Below, piece after piece: positions 1 to 9,173 of a DNA stretch of 64,000 nt (position 1 is its first letter; every line of letters starts with the position of its first letter). The stretch spans positions 2,512,881-2,576,880 of the forward strand of contig NZ_KI911784.1 of assembly GCF_000516515.1 (NCBI RefSeq), given 5' to 3'. The notes beneath the pieces were generated by a model. That model was not told the DNA's origin, ran no database searches, and was given only the letters and a program-made list of their open reading frames with translations. The translations under genes were made by a program, and so were the position numbers. Source of the DNA: Chloroflexus sp. Y-396-1. GTDB taxonomy: Bacteria > Chloroflexota > Chloroflexia > Chloroflexales > Chloroflexaceae.

Positions 1-529
1 TCTCGGTCAATGTGTGTCTGCTGATGACATCAAACCCCTGCGCGGTATACCAAACGCGCAATGGTGACACACTTTGATGCAATGTGAAGGTTATGAGGGA
101 GATACCTCTTTGGAAAAGGGCACCAACAGTACTCCAAGCAATAAGCAGCTCTCTATCGAACCTGAAAGACGACTCGTCTGTAGCGTGTTGCATCTTTTCT
201 AATTCCCAAAGAGCCTTTTCAAAAATACGAATCGCTTCACTACCGTTTCTTACTGAAAGTGCAGTTGCGCTTCGCTGAAAGGAAAGTATCGTTGATGAAC
301 TCCGCCCCGAAATCCCAACGAGATCCAATTCAAGAAGCTGCCGAAGTTGCTTCCGCCTGACAATTCTCTTAACATCATGCGCAACATTATCCTGCTCATC
401 AAGCAGGATTTCTCCCGTTCGATACAAAGCGCGCTGAAAACCTGATAGAAAGATCGCAAGGTAGGATATTGGTATCCGCCCCCAAAGAACTGATTCGCCT
501 TCTAGTGACACCTGTAGAAACAGCTCCAT
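1..529 (-). CDS. Partial protein of unknown function, runs off the left edge
   Basis: The minus strand is open from an ATG at 529 to the window edge (about 176 codons), so the C-terminus is missing. AAAGGA lies 7 bases before the ATG, which supports this start. The frame stays open upstream to a TGA near 650, so a longer N-terminus starting at GTG or TTG is possible. The translation looks protein-like (starts MELFLQVSLEGESVLWGRIP) with mixed hydrophobic and charged helices, but I recognise no family or motif. It lies downstream of the ribosomal protein operon terminator on the same strand, so it is probably transcribed separately. Confidence 0.5.
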   Translation of the reverse strand, partial: MELFLQVSLEGESVLWGRIPISYLAIFLSGFQRALYRTGEILLDEQDNVAHDVKRIVRRKQLRQLLELDLVGISGRSSSTILSFQRSATALSVRNGSEAIRIFEKALWELEKMQHATDESSFRFDRELLIAWSTVGALFQRGISLITFTLHQSVSPLRVWYTAQGFDVISRHTLTE

Positions 530-865
530 AACAGATTCCTTTCCAGAGACGGCTTCACTGCTAATGGCAGCAATCACTATAAGTATGTGACAAGAACTAC
601 AATAATGAAAAGTGCCGTGTAGCAATGGAAACAGGTATACCGACCTTCAGCCGGTCACAACAGGATGGTAGATACAGTGTGAACCGGTAATTAAATGCTA
701 CCGTCTATGCACCCTTAACCAAAGCGAACGGTATTGGGCGCTAACTGAATAAAGACGGATTCCTGCTTAGACATCATATCATACATTAAATCAGCAATCA
801 GAAGATTAGGGCATCATTTCCTACAAAAACAGTTGAACGATTACTATGAGATCAAGGACAACCCA
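530..865. other. Intergenic stretch
   Basis: The 336 bases between the left-edge gene and the rplL terminator contain no convincing ORF with a ribosome binding site and no strong repeat. They presumably carry the promoter of the left-edge gene, but I see no clear -35/-10 pair. Confidence 0.4.
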
Positions 866-909
866 ACAAAAACAGAGTGCGGCGAGGTTTTTCCAACCGT
901 CTGCCGCAC
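866..909 (-). terminator. Terminator of the rplJ-rplL operon
   Basis: On the minus strand, just after rplL, GTGCGGC pairs with GCCGCAC (arms 877-883 and 903-909). A smaller inner GGTT/AACC stem lies inside the loop. A T-rich stretch (TCTGTTTTTGTTG) follows. This is the layout of an intrinsic terminator. Confidence 0.6.
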
Positions 910-939
910 CCTGTGCAAAGCTGGATTGCGAGGGCAGGA

Positions 940-1338
940 TTACTTAATCTCAACCACTGCACCGACTTCGGTCAGCTTCGCCTTGGCTGCCTCGGCCTCT
1001 TCCTTGCTCACGCCTTCGCGAACCGGCTTGGGCGCACCCTCAACCAGGTCTTTCGCCTCCTTCAGACCAAGGTTGGTCAGCTCACGCACCACCTTAATAA
1101 CCTGAATCTTGTTAGGACCGGCCTCTTTGAGGATAACGTCGAATTCAGTCTTCTCTTCGACCGGAGCCGCAGCCGCAGCACCATCACCGGCCGCAGCAAC
1201 CGGCATTGCGGCACCCATTGCCATCACAGGAGCAGCAGCGGTAACCCCCCACTTCTCCTCCATCTTCTTCTTCAGCTCAACCAGCTCGAGGACGTTAAGG
1301 CCCTCAATCATCTCAATAATTGAATCAATCTTGGACAT
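940..1338 (-). CDS. rplL: Ribosomal protein L7/L12
   Basis: This is the stalk protein of the large ribosomal subunit, which binds through L10 and recruits translation factors including the EF-Tu encoded in the same cluster. The 132-residue product has the usual plan: an N-terminal dimerisation helix region (starting [14 protein letters not shown]), an Ala/Gly/Pro-rich hinge at about 34-58, and a C-terminal domain with the conserved [20 protein letters not shown] stretch. I chose the ATG at 1338 over the in-frame GTG at 1347 because AGAAGGAG lies 10 bases before the ATG but almost touches the GTG. It is the last gene of the operon. Confidence 0.97.
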   Translation of the reverse strand: MSKIDSIIEMIEGLNVLELVELKKKMEEKWGVTAAAPVMAMGAAMPVAAAGDGAAAAAPVEEKTEFDVILKEAGPNKIQVIKVVRELTNLGLKEAKDLVEGAPKPVREGVSKEEAEAAKAKLTEVGAVVEIK

Positions 1339-1388
1339 GGTAGTCACACTCCTTCTGAGAACTAAATACTTGACCGCGCAGATAACGA

Positions 1389-1937
1389 TTATGCCGTTTC
1401 ACCTTGCGGCTGTAACTGATCGATCCGAGCCTGCAATACGTAGAGAACGTTTGAAATCGCGGCGTTGAGAACACCAACCACGCCTGCGACCGGTGCAACG
1501 ATACCACCTACTACCTGCGCAAGTGCCTGCTCACGTGAAGGCAACTTGGTCACCTGCTCAAGGGCATCAGCCGGCAACAATGTGCTACCGAGCAAAGCAC
1601 CACGCACGGTAAAGCTCTTATTCCCCGACTTTAGATAATCGAGGAGCGCTTTTGCAACCTTCGAGACATCGTCATACCCGAAGGTGACTGCCGTTGGGCC
1701 AGACAGTAGTGGGTCGATTGCCTCACGTCCGGTATGATTGGCGGCAATTTTCAATAGGGTATTTTTTGCTACTACAACCTCGCCGCCGTGCTCACGCAGT
1801 TTGCGGCGCAATTCGGTCATATCGGCAACGCTCATACCCTTTCCGTCGCCACGATAGTCGGCAACCACAACCAACTGGGCGCGGCGCAGCTTTTCGGTCA
1901 GCGTACTAACCGTCTCAATTTTACGCTGCGTTGGCAT
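1389..1937 (-). CDS. rplJ: Ribosomal protein L10
   Basis: L10 anchors the L7/L12 stalk dimers to 23S rRNA and normally represses its own operon by binding the mRNA leader. The product is 182 residues, typical for the family, with the conserved early VVVADYRG stretch and central KNTLLKIA. The ATG at 1937 has a strong AGGAGG 8 bases upstream; an in-frame GTG at 1946 overlaps that site and is less likely. A 51-base gap separates it from rplL. The leader upstream holds a hairpin with a U-tract (1965-1999). Confidence 0.96.
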   Translation of the reverse strand: MPTQRKIETVSTLTEKLRRAQLVVVADYRGDGKGMSVADMTELRRKLREHGGEVVVAKNTLLKIAANHTGREAIDPLLSGPTAVTFGYDDVSKVAKALLDYLKSGNKSFTVRGALLGSTLLPADALEQVTKLPSREQALAQVVGGIVAPVAGVVGVLNAAISNVLYVLQARIDQLQPQGETA

Positions 1938-1964
1938 GCATTTCACCTCCTCTCAAAGTAGATT

Positions 1965-1999
1965 AAAAACGGTCGCCTGTCTCCTGAGACAGGCGACCG
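1965..1999 (-). promoter_or_regulatory. Attenuator hairpin in the L10 leader
   Basis: Between rplA and rplJ the minus strand forms a perfect 14-bp stem (arms 1970-1983 and 1986-1999, minimal loop) followed by TTTTT (1969-1965). This is the shape of an intrinsic terminator about 30 bases before the rplJ start. In other bacteria the L10 leader controls the rplJ-rplL to rplKA ratio by autoregulation and attenuation; that this hairpin does so here is inferred from its position. Confidence 0.65.
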
Positions 2000-2143
2000 A
2001 GAACGGCGCAGCTTATCTGCGCACAACTGACAGAGCGAGCAGATTGCTCACAACTATCGTATCTCAGACGCCACCTCGGTCGGCGGCCCAAAGGCCATTA
2101 CGAGCACAGCTCACCGACTGTCTCAGGCAGCTAATGAACGATG

Positions 2144-2857
2144 TCAGACCTTTAAGTTCTGGGCAGCAACCGGATCAACCGGTATTCCAGGCCCCATAGT
2201 ACTTGTCAGAGTCACACTCCGAATATAGGTACCTTTCGCACCACTTGGCTTTGCCGCTTTCACCGCGTCCATGAGCGCCACAAAATTTTCGCTCAACTGC
2301 TGCGGTGTAAAGCTAACCTTACCGATAGCAACGTGCAGGATACCGGTCTTATCATTACGAATCTCGACCCGGCCTCCCTTCACCTCGCGAATGGTACGCG
2401 CCAGATCGGCGGCTGGAACGATGGTCCCACTCTTCGGGTTAGGCATCAAACCACGCGGGCCGAGCTTCCGACCGATGCGACCGACCTTACCCATCATATC
2501 TGGGGTTGCAATGGCCACATCGAAATCGAAGAAATTTTCGCGGTCGATACGGGCAATCAAATCATCGCTACCGGCATAATCTGCACCGGCATCGAGCGCG
2601 ATTTGAGCGGCTTCGCCCTGAGCAAAGACCAGCACGCGCACCGTCTTACCGGTACCATGCGGTAATGCAACCGTGGTACGAATATTCTGATCGGCGTGAC
2701 GTGGATCGATACCAAGCCGCAGATGCGCTTCAACCGTCGCATCAAATTTTGTATACGACGTTTCTTTAACCAATGCGAGCGCATCTAGCGGTGAATAGAG
2801 GCGAGTTCGGTCAACCTTCGCCAGCGCGGCGAGATACTTTTTTCCGTGCTTTGGCAT
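2144..2857 (-). CDS. rplA: Ribosomal protein L1
   Basis: L1 forms the mobile L1 stalk that moves the E-site tRNA, and commonly represses the L11-L1 mRNA. The 237-residue product starts [17 protein letters not shown] and contains the family segments [20 protein letters not shown] and [16 protein letters not shown]. The ATG at 2857 is preceded by GGAG 8 bases upstream; an upstream in-frame extension of 19 codons has no comparable site and no homology I recognise. It follows rplK after 61 bases. Confidence 0.97.
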   Translation of the reverse strand: MPKHGKKYLAALAKVDRTRLYSPLDALALVKETSYTKFDATVEAHLRLGIDPRHADQNIRTTVALPHGTGKTVRVLVFAQGEAAQIALDAGADYAGSDDLIARIDRENFFDFDVAIATPDMMGKVGRIGRKLGPRGLMPNPKSGTIVPAADLARTIREVKGGRVEIRNDKTGILHVAIGKVSFTPQQLSENFVALMDAVKAAKPSGAKGTYIRSVTLTSTMGPGIPVDPVAAQNLKV

Positions 2858-2918
2858 AGCAGCTACTCCGGGTGGTGATGGCGGATTAAGTAAATCCTCC
2901 CACCAACTAATCATTTAA

Positions 2919-3344
2919 TCATTCAACAATCTTAATGCCCATACTCCGTGCTGTACCGGCGATAATCCGCTCAGCAGCCTCAATATCATTCGCGTTCATA
3001 TCGGGCATTTTCTGCTGAGCGATCTGGCGCAATTGGGCACGTGTAATCGTACCAACCGTCGTGCGCTTCGGCGTACTGGCGCCCTTTTGAATACCAGCCG
3101 CTTTGCGCAAAAGATCAGCCGCCGGTGGTGTAAGCAGACGGGCAACGAAGGAGCGGTCACTATAAATCGAAATCTCGACCGGAACGATACTCCCGGCCTG
3201 CGCGGCCGATTTTTCGTTATACTCCTTCACGAAGGCCATGATATTGATGCCGTACTGACCGAGCGCCGGGCCAACAGGTGGCGCTGGGGTAGCCTTACCG
3301 GCCGGCAATTGCAGTTTTACCACTGCGACAAGTTTCTTAGCCAC
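2919..3344 (-). CDS. rplK: Ribosomal protein L11
   Basis: L11 sits at the GTPase-associated centre of the 50S subunit. I place the start at the GTG at 3344 (AAGGAG 7-8 bases upstream), giving 141 residues, the normal length. The frame extends further upstream but that part is not L11-like. Conserved features are [20 protein letters not shown] near the N-terminus and the C-terminal segment from GTITRAQL to RSMGIKIVE. It is followed by rplA and preceded by nusG on the same strand. Confidence 0.96.
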   Translation of the reverse strand: MAKKLVAVVKLQLPAGKATPAPPVGPALGQYGINIMAFVKEYNEKSAAQAGSIVPVEISIYSDRSFVARLLTPPAADLLRKAAGIQKGASTPKRTTVGTITRAQLRQIAQQKMPDMNANDIEAAERIIAGTARSMGIKIVE

Positions 3345-3429
3345 GACACAACTCCTTGAATGGCGGGAAAGCGGCCATTGCACTCTCCCTCCCTCGCACA
3401 ACCGGCGAGGTAGCGGATCTACGACACAA

Positions 3430-3999
3430 TTATTCTACCAATCGAGTTACCTGTAAGAAATCAAGTTCAACCGGCGCTTCACGGCCAAAGAAAGAGACGA
3501 GGACACGTACTCGACCTCTCTCGTGGTCGATAGCATCGACAATACCCTCGAAATCGGTAAAGGGACCGTCGATAATCTTGACCGCCTGTCCTTTTTGATA
3601 GCTTACGCGCACCTTAGGAGTTTCGCCCTCCATCTGACGAAGTATCGCTTTCACCTCTTCTTCATCAAGAGGGGTAGGTTTATTGCCATGCCCGACGAAG
3701 CTGGTCACGCCAGGTGTATTGCGTACCACGTACCACGAATCATCAGTAAGACGCATCTGTACCAGGACATAGCCGGGATAGATCTTCTTGTTGACCGTGC
3801 GGCGCTGACCATTTTTGATCTCAATTTCCTCTTCGGTTGGCACGATCACGCGAAAAATCTGGTCTTGCATCTCCATCGAAGCAATCCGATGCTCCAGATT
3901 TTTCTTGACCTTATTTTCGTAACCTGAGTAGGTATGGATCACATACCAGCGCCGATCATCGGCCTCTTTCTCTTTTTCCTTTTCCTTTTCCTCAGACAT
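3430..3999 (-). CDS. nusG: Transcription termination/antitermination factor NusG
   Basis: NusG binds RNA polymerase and links transcription to translation and to Rho. The 189-residue product has an NGN domain (from [20 protein letters not shown] to about 125) and a C-terminal KOW domain ([18 protein letters not shown]). The first 12 residues are an unusual run of alternating Glu/Lys after MSEE, encoded by a purine-rich repeat. The position between secE and rplK is the standard bacterial order. Confidence 0.97.
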   Translation of the reverse strand: MSEEKEKEKEKEADDRRWYVIHTYSGYENKVKKNLEHRIASMEMQDQIFRVIVPTEEEIEIKNGQRRTVNKKIYPGYVLVQMRLTDDSWYVVRNTPGVTSFVGHGNKPTPLDEEEVKAILRQMEGETPKVRVSYQKGQAVKIIDGPFTDFEGIVDAIDHERGRVRVLVSFFGREAPVELDFLQVTRLVE

Positions 4000-4021
4000 G
4001 GCAGTCCTCGTTCGCGAATAG

Positions 4022-4249
4022 CTATTGGACGAGGCTCACGAGACTCGTGTAAAGGAAGGTGAAAATTGTATCGCCAATGAAGAGCAACAACCCGATAACA
4101 AGCGATACTGCAACCACGAGTACCGTAAGGCGAATTGTCTCTTCGCGGCTTGGCCAAACAACTTGCCGTAACTCGCTGCGCGTTTCGCGAAACGTGCGCA
4201 CGAGAATGTTTTCTTGAACGTCACGCTCTGTATCTTTGGCCACGGCCAT
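4022..4249 (-). CDS. secE: Preprotein translocase subunit SecE
   Basis: SecE is the small clamp subunit of the SecYEG protein-conducting channel. The 75-residue product has the conserved amphipathic segment FRETRSELRQVVWPSREET followed by one membrane segment (about residues 41-62). It is the short, single-span form usual outside gammaproteobacteria. It sits between tuf and nusG with a 22-base gap to nusG. No rpmG gene is visible next to it. Confidence 0.96.
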   Translation of the reverse strand: MAVAKDTERDVQENILVRTFRETRSELRQVVWPSREETIRLTVLVVAVSLVIGLLLFIGDTIFTFLYTSLVSLVQ

Positions 4250-4269
4250 TTTATACCCTTCACTTTGAA

Positions 4270-4299
4270 GCTGTCGGCGACAGCAGCGCCGCCGACAGC
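4270..4299 (-). promoter_or_regulatory. Hairpin between tuf and secE
   Basis: GCTGTCGGC (4270-4278) can pair with GCCGACAGC (4291-4299), a 9-bp stem with a 12-base loop. No T-run follows on the minus strand, so it looks more like a processing or pausing hairpin, or a weak terminator that lets tuf be expressed above secE-nusG. Confidence 0.35.
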
Positions 4300-4321
4300 T
4301 TAGCGAATCCGGCCTCGGGAA

Positions 4322-5527
4322 TTAATCCAGGATCTTGGTTACGACACCGGCACCGACGGTGCGACCACCCTCGCGGATGGCGAAGCGCAACCCCTCTTCA
4401 ATCGCCACCGGCACGATCAGGTCGATGGTCATCACCACGTTGTCCCCGGGCATCACCATCTCCATCCCGGCCGGTAAGCTGATCGCCCCCGTCACGTCGG
4501 TCGTCCGAATGTAGAACTGCGGCCGGTACCCCGAAAAGAACGGCGTGTGCCGTCCGCCCTCTTCCTTCTTCAACACGTAGACCTGCGCCTCAAACTTCTT
4601 GTGCGGCTTGATGCTCCCCGGCGCGCACAACACCTGCCCGCGCTCGACCTCGTTGCGCTCAATCCCGCGCAGCAGACAGCCGACGTTGTCGCCGGCAATC
4701 CCTTCATCGAGCGTCTTCTGGAACATCTCCACCCCGGTCACCACCGTGCGGCGAGGCGCTTCGTTGGTCATACCCACAATCTCGACCGTATCGCCGACCT
4801 TCACCTTCCCGCGCTCGATCCGCCCGGTCACCACCGTCCCGCGCCCCTTGATCCCGAACACGTCTTCGATCGGCATCAAGAACGGCTGGTCAATCGCCCG
4901 CTGCGGCGTGGGGATGTACTCATCCACCGCCTTCATCAGCTCCAGGATACAGGCGTACTCCGGCGCGTTGATGTCCTGGCTTGGGCTTTCCAGCGCATTG
5001 CGGGCGCTCCCGCGGACAATCGGGATCTCATCGCCCGGAAAGCCGTACTTGCTGAGCAGTTCGCGCAACTCCAGCTCGACCAGCTCCAGCAGCTCGGGGT
5101 CGTCCATCATATCGACCTTGTTGAGGAACACGACGATGGCCGGCACCTGGACCTGGCGGGCGAGCAGGATGTGCTCACGGGTCTGCGGCATCGGGCCATC
5201 GGGGGCACTCACCACCAAAATCGCGCCGTCCATCTGTGCTGCGCCGGTAATCATATTCTTGATGTAGTCGGCGTGGCCGGGACAGTCCACGTGCGCGTAG
5301 TGACGTTTCTCGGTCTGATACTCCACGTGACGAATGGCAATCGTAATGCCACGGGCGCGCTCTTCCGGTGCGTTGTCGATCTGGTCGTAGGCCATAAACT
5401 GGGCTGCGCCCTTGAGTGACAGCACCTTGGTGATGGCAGCGGTCAACGTCGTCTTGCCGTGGTCTACGTGCCCGATGGTGCCGACATTGACGTGCGGTTT
5501 GGTCCGCTCAAATTTTTGTTTGGCCAT
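4322..5527 (-). CDS. tuf: Translation elongation factor EF-Tu
   Basis: This GTPase delivers aminoacyl-tRNA to the ribosomal A site. The 401-residue product has the G1 loop GHVDHGKT (19-26), switch II region DCPGH (about 81-85), NKVD (about 136-139), and the C-terminal beta domains ending [11 protein letters not shown]. Codon use is clearly biased towards GC-ending codons compared with neighbours, as expected for a very highly expressed gene. It is placed just after three tRNA genes, the same kind of arrangement as thrU-tyrU-glyT-thrT-tufB in E. coli, here without the tRNA-Gly. Confidence 0.98.
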   Translation of the reverse strand: MAKQKFERTKPHVNVGTIGHVDHGKTTLTAAITKVLSLKGAAQFMAYDQIDNAPEERARGITIAIRHVEYQTEKRHYAHVDCPGHADYIKNMITGAAQMDGAILVVSAPDGPMPQTREHILLARQVQVPAIVVFLNKVDMMDDPELLELVELELRELLSKYGFPGDEIPIVRGSARNALESPSQDINAPEYACILELMKAVDEYIPTPQRAIDQPFLMPIEDVFGIKGRGTVVTGRIERGKVKVGDTVEIVGMTNEAPRRTVVTGVEMFQKTLDEGIAGDNVGCLLRGIERNEVERGQVLCAPGSIKPHKKFEAQVYVLKKEEGGRHTPFFSGYRPQFYIRTTDVTGAISLPAGMEMVMPGDNVVMTIDLIVPVAIEEGLRFAIREGGRTVGAGVVTKILD

Positions 5528-5637
5528 GGATTTCCTGCTCCTTAAGACAAGGCGCGAAAATATGCCGCTCGTGCCAGTGCAGTTGGCACGAGCAACTAGG
5601 CAAGGTTCGCGCTTACCCTGCCATTACTGTCGGCTGG

Positions 5638-5710
5638 AGCCTACGACGGGACTTGAACCCGTGACCTCGTCTTTACCAAAGACGTGCTCTACCGACTGAG
5701 CTACGTAGGC
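5638..5710 (-). tRNA. tRNA-Thr (anticodon GGU)
   Basis: On the minus strand the 7-bp acceptor stem GCCTACG/CGTAGGC, a D-arm, an anticodon loop TTGGTAA and a T-arm with GGTTCAAGTCC are all visible. The 3' CCA is not fully encoded. It lies 111 bases before tuf. Confidence 0.95.
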
Positions 5711-5755
5711 ATTATTAATGAGTAGAGCGATAAGCGAAATTACTCTACTCAGTTG

Positions 5756-5841
5756 TGGTGGGCCGGGCAGGATTCGAACCTGCGAAGGCGTAAGCCAGCG
5801 ATTTTACAGACCGCCCCGTTTGGCCACTTCGGTACCGACCC
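5756..5841 (-). tRNA. tRNA-Tyr (anticodon GUA)
   Basis: The minus strand shows the acceptor stem GGGTCGG/CCGGCCC, anticodon loop CTGTAAA, a long class II variable arm and the T-arm GGTTCGAATCC, with CCA encoded at the 3' end. The long variable arm is normal for bacterial tRNA-Tyr. Confidence 0.95.
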
Positions 5842-5855
5842 ATAGTTAGCGATGG

Positions 5856-5928
5856 AGCCGACGCAGGGACTTGAACCCTGAACCGGCGGTTTACAAAACC
5901 GCTGCTCTGCCAATTGAGCTACGTCGGC
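5856..5928 (-). tRNA. tRNA-Thr (anticodon UGU)
   Basis: The minus strand has the acceptor stem GCCGACG/CGTCGGC, anticodon loop TTTGTAA and T-arm GGTTCAAGTCC. It is the first gene of the tRNA-tuf transcript and lies about 30 bases downstream of the expected transcription start. Confidence 0.95.
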
Positions 5929-5966
5929 GCACACCGACGGCGTTGAGCCATCGCTCAGCGAAGTGG

Positions 5967-5995
5967 ATTCTAACACAATCTGGCGTTTTATGCAA
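5967..5995 (-). promoter_or_regulatory. Sigma70-type promoter of the tRNA-tuf operon
   Basis: The minus strand reads TTGCAT (5995-5990), a 17-base spacer, then TAGAAT (5972-5967). Each hexamer is one or two bases from consensus and the spacing is optimal. It lies 38 bases upstream of the first tRNA. Confidence 0.7.
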
Positions 5996-6213
5996 ATGGG
6001 TAGGCACTGAATAGGGTTTTCGGAGTTTTCAGCTTCAGGTCACCTTCGATGACCGAACGATATACCAGCGGAGAAACACCGATGAACATCAGGCATCCGC
6101 TACCAATGACTTCCGACTCACGCTGTCATCTGGGGATGTGGGCCTCTAGTTACAGGTGCGGTGGGCGGCTAAAATCCATCAGGGAGTGCATCAGCGCCCT
6201 ATGACCTCCGGGT

Positions 6214-6251
6214 CCTCCCTATGCCCACCCCGCTTATGGGGCATAGGGAGG
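6214..6251. repeat. 13-bp inverted repeat
   Basis: CCTCCCTATGCCC (6214-6226) is the exact reverse complement of 6239-6251, separated by 12 bases. No T-run follows on either strand, so it is not an obvious terminator. It lies in the gap between the tRNA-tuf promoter and the next plus-strand gene. Confidence 0.6.
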
Positions 6252-6260
6252 GGAACAATC

Positions 6261-6350
6261 ATAATCGGCGTGTTCTTCCACGCAGGGTAGGATGCGGGCC
6301 AGTGGTCCGAGCACCAGGATACACGGTTTTCGTGAACAGGATTGGTAGAA
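6261..6350. repeat. Dispersed intergenic repeat, copy 1
   Basis: The segment from ATAATCGGCG through the core ATACACGGTTTTCG to CAGGATTGGTA matches, with scattered differences, a second segment at about 59976-60080. The best-conserved core is about 40 bases. Neither copy is in a gene. Confidence 0.6.
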
Positions 6351-6430
6351 CCCTGACTCCTGATAGTTGCTGTTCGCTAGGAGATGCGCTATGATGAATG
6401 ATACCATCTTGTAGCGCGGAGCGTGAACTC

Positions 6431-6760
6431 ATGCAATGGTTGCGACGATTATTCGGCGGTCATTCAGAGCCGCCAGTGATGCTTTTCCACGTGCGCTGTA
6501 ACCGGTGTGGTGCCGTAGTACAAACCCGGATTAACCTCTACAACGATCTATCGGTCGAATATGATGATCGTGAAGAGATCGCCGGTTACTGGATTCGTAA
6601 AGAGATGATGGATGATCGTTGTTTTCGCCTAATGACGGCAGAATTGCACTTTGACCGCCAACGTCGATTGATCAGTCAGGAAGTGATTGGCGGTCAGATG
6701 ATTACGGCTGAGGAATATGCCGCAGCACGTCAGGCTCCGAACGAGCGTGCAAGCAATTAG
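6431..6760 (+). CDS. Small conserved-looking protein of unknown function
   Basis: The product is 109 residues from the ATG at 6431, which has GGAG 9 bases upstream; an ATG at 6398 would add 11 residues without a site. It begins MQWLRRLFGG, has a CNRCG pair of cysteines near residue 24 and a hydrophilic, acidic middle (YDDREEIAGYWIRKEMMDD). The composition is that of a real soluble protein. I do not recognise the family; the two cysteines alone would not make a complete zinc site. It stands alone between the tRNA operon and a convergent cupin gene. Confidence 0.7.
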   Translation: MQWLRRLFGGHSEPPVMLFHVRCNRCGAVVQTRINLYNDLSVEYDDREEIAGYWIRKEMMDDRCFRLMTAELHFDRQRRLISQEVIGGQMITAEEYAAARQAPNERASN

Positions 6761-6772
6761 CAGCCGATAAGT

Positions 6773-7108
6773 TCAGGCTTCGGCTTGCCGCTGAATAAAG
6801 TCGGTACGTACCGGGTGGAAGAGATCGAAAAAGATTGAGTCTTCCTCCATGATCGCCTCGTGTTCAACTCCACCAGGAATGTGAACAATCTCCATAGGGC
6901 CAAGTTCGCGCCATTCGTCACCGACGCGAAAGCGCAGACGACCGCTGATGACAAGTGTCATCTGCTCGTGAGGATGACTGTGAGCCGGTGCGGTCGCCCC
7001 TTTGGGAGCTTCGACCCGCACTGCCATCAGTTCGTTGCCGGTAAACGGGCGGAGTTTCAGCGAGCCGATAAGAAAGCTCTTGATGTTAGCGGTTTGTACT
7101 GCGTGCAT
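6773..7108 (-). CDS. Cupin-domain protein
   Basis: A single-domain cupin of 111 residues. The first cupin motif is visible as AHSHPHEQMTLVISGRLRF (two His, Glu, and the later His of the second motif in PGGVEHE), which would bind a divalent metal. Many such proteins bind sugars, aromatic acids or other small ligands; no substrate can be assigned. It converges with the gene ending at 6760 (12-base gap) and is divergent from pgi. Confidence 0.85.
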   Translation of the reverse strand: MHAVQTANIKSFLIGSLKLRPFTGNELMAVRVEAPKGATAPAHSHPHEQMTLVISGRLRFRVGDEWRELGPMEIVHIPGGVEHEAIMEEDSIFFDLFHPVRTDFIQRQAEA

Positions 7109-7515
7109 ACATATTCCTTTACCTCAAGCTGATCCGTTTTCGTTCATCATCTGCATCTTATCGTTTTCTGGTGTGAAACGCAAATGATCGCCGTAGTGTG
7201 GGCATTATACTCGTGCGCCTGCTCTGAACTACGACGAGCGCGGGAGATCCTCGGCGACTGAATCGGCGCTCGTTGAAATCATCGTTGTTGATCAGGTTCT
7301 CACTTTTCCCTCGCTAAAGACAGGTAACGTAGAACGTTTCACCATGTTCGATTATGCATGACAATAAGCGTCATATACCCCCTCAACACCTTATGCCTCT
7401 GTTCGCCATCACTGACGACAGGTATGGTATCCTGAGCGTGATAGGGCGAGGCAGTTACTAGAAAAGTTAGACTCTAAACAGATTGAGTGAAGGCCGATCA
7501 TAACGTAAGGAGTTC
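7109..7515. other. Divergent intergenic region upstream of pgi
   Basis: About 400 bases between the cupin gene and pgi. It should hold both promoters. The only clear element I see is AAGGAG directly before pgi. No small gene, repeat or riboswitch-like fold stood out. Confidence 0.4.
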
Positions 7516-8925
7516 ATGATGCGCCACGAAGATGCGAGCTGGCGAGAAAGCCAACGGATTCGGCTTGACGTGAATAATGTGTTTGGAACGCACGGTCTGA
7601 CGTTGGCGGAACTGGAAGCAGAGGCGCCACGGGCAGCCGCAGCAATTGCAGCAATCCAACAACGGCAGGCCGATCTCGGTTGGCCGTTGTTACCCGATCA
7701 GGATGTGACACCATTCGAGCAGTTTGCTGCCGCACATCGCGATCGGATCGACACGTTTGTGGTATTGGGAATCGGTGGCTCGGCGCTGGGCAACATTGCA
7801 GTACAGACGGCGATCAACGGCCCATTTTACAACTTGTTGCCACGTGAACAGCGAGGTTGGCCACGTCTCCTAGTGCTCGATAATTCTGACCCTGAGCTGA
7901 ATGCAGGGGCGCTACGGATTCTCGATTTGCACCGAACGATGTTTAATGTGATCAGCAAAAGTGGTACCACTGCCGAAACAATGGCGTCATTTCTTTACTT
8001 CCGGCAAGCACTGGCTGAAGCGGTCGGGGAAGCGCACCTTGGCGATCACATTGTGCTGACGACCGATCCGAGTAGTGGGTTTTTGCGCCAGATCGGGCTA
8101 CGTGAGGGATGGACGATGTTTGATCTGCCGCCAAAGGTAGGTGGGCGGTTCTCGGTGTTGACTTCAGTGGGGTTGTTGTCGGCAGCAATGACGGGGGTGA
8201 ATATCCGTGAGTTGTTAGCCGGTGCCGCATACGGTCGCGAACGGGCAGCCAATCCTGATCCATTGACGAACCCGGCAGCACTGGGTGCTCTGATCAATTA
8301 TCTCTGCTTCCGTAAAGGTAAGCCGATTGTGGTAATGATGCCTTACGCCAATCGGCTGCGTGATGTAGCCGATTGGTTTGCACAACTGTGGGCCGAGAGT
8401 TTGGGGAAGGCGATTGATCGTAACGGCCAACCGGCACGGGTCGGGCAGACGCCGGTCAAGGCGCTCGGTGCGACCGACCAGCATTCGCAAGTGCAGCTCT
8501 ATATGGAAGGGCCGTATGATAAGCTGATCAACTTTATCGCAGTCGAACGTTACGCAGAAACAGCCCCTATCCCAACAGCCTATCCTGATCTGGAAGGTGT
8601 GAGTTACCTTAGCGGGCACACTATGGCGGAGCTGATCCAGGCAGAACAACAGGCCACGGCCATTGCACTTAGCGAAGCCGGACAACCGAATATCACGCAT
8701 ATCTTCCCGGAGATTAATGCCTTTACGCTTGGTCAGTTCTTTATGCTGATGGAAATGCAGACAGCGATTGCCGGTGAATTGTTCAACATTAATGCCTTTG
8801 ATCAACCTGGAGTCGAAGCCGGCAAGATCAACACTTACGCCCTGCTCGGTCGGCGCGGGTTTGAGGAGCGGCGGGCGGCGATTGCGGCTCGTGCGCAAGC
8901 TCTCGATGCGCGCTGGGTGGTATGA
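7516..8925 (+). CDS. pgi: Glucose-6-phosphate isomerase
   Basis: Interconverts glucose 6-phosphate and fructose 6-phosphate in glycolysis and gluconeogenesis. The 469-residue product is of the shorter bacterial type. It shows the sugar-phosphate binding segment VLGIGGSALGN, the family signature GGRFSVLTSVGLLSA, the HSQVQLYMEGP segment and the C-terminal signature FDQPGVEAGK with the conserved Lys. Two consecutive ATG codons follow AAGGAG; the second (7519) has the better spacing, so the true protein may be one residue shorter. It appears to be monocistronic. Confidence 0.97.
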   Translation: MMRHEDASWRESQRIRLDVNNVFGTHGLTLAELEAEAPRAAAAIAAIQQRQADLGWPLLPDQDVTPFEQFAAAHRDRIDTFVVLGIGGSALGNIAVQTAINGPFYNLLPREQRGWPRLLVLDNSDPELNAGALRILDLHRTMFNVISKSGTTAETMASFLYFRQALAEAVGEAHLGDHIVLTTDPSSGFLRQIGLREGWTMFDLPPKVGGRFSVLTSVGLLSAAMTGVNIRELLAGAAYGRERAANPDPLTNPAALGALINYLCFRKGKPIVVMMPYANRLRDVADWFAQLWAESLGKAIDRNGQPARVGQTPVKALGATDQHSQVQLYMEGPYDKLINFIAVERYAETAPIPTAYPDLEGVSYLSGHTMAELIQAEQQATAIALSEAGQPNITHIFPEINAFTLGQFFMLMEMQTAIAGELFNINAFDQPGVEAGKINTYALLGRRGFEERRAAIAARAQALDARWVV

Positions 8926-8954
8926 GAGGTGTGGGGGTTGGTAACGTCTGTAGT

Positions 8955-9031
8955 GCTCATGCTGCGGAGCGTGCCTGGCACTTCTCAATCTTTTCCCAGT
9001 CCCCTTCCTCTCTCACATAGAGAGGAAGGGG
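8955..9031. repeat. Hairpin and partial copy of the GC-rich intergenic repeat
   Basis: A perfect 13-bp stem with a 5-base loop (9001-9013 / 9019-9031) lies after pgi, preceded by GCTGCGGAGCGTGCCTGGC. Both parts resemble pieces of the larger elements at 14065-14388 and 19530-20037. It may double as the pgi terminator, although no T-run follows. Confidence 0.55.
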
Positions 9032-9173
9032 CGTTTGAGGTGCGTTGGGAGCCAGCGCCCCACTCCATTTCTCGAAAGAGCGCTGAAAAGTCTGGCATTG
9101 TCGTAACAAGACTGGCAAGAATCGACCGGGGGATTCGCCGTTTAACGCCCGCCATGCAAGAAGGATTGATGCG

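Noticed and set aside
4547-5419. 290-residue plus-strand ORF opposite tuf
   Set aside because: It is the antisense shadow of a very biased, highly expressed gene; tuf itself is certain.
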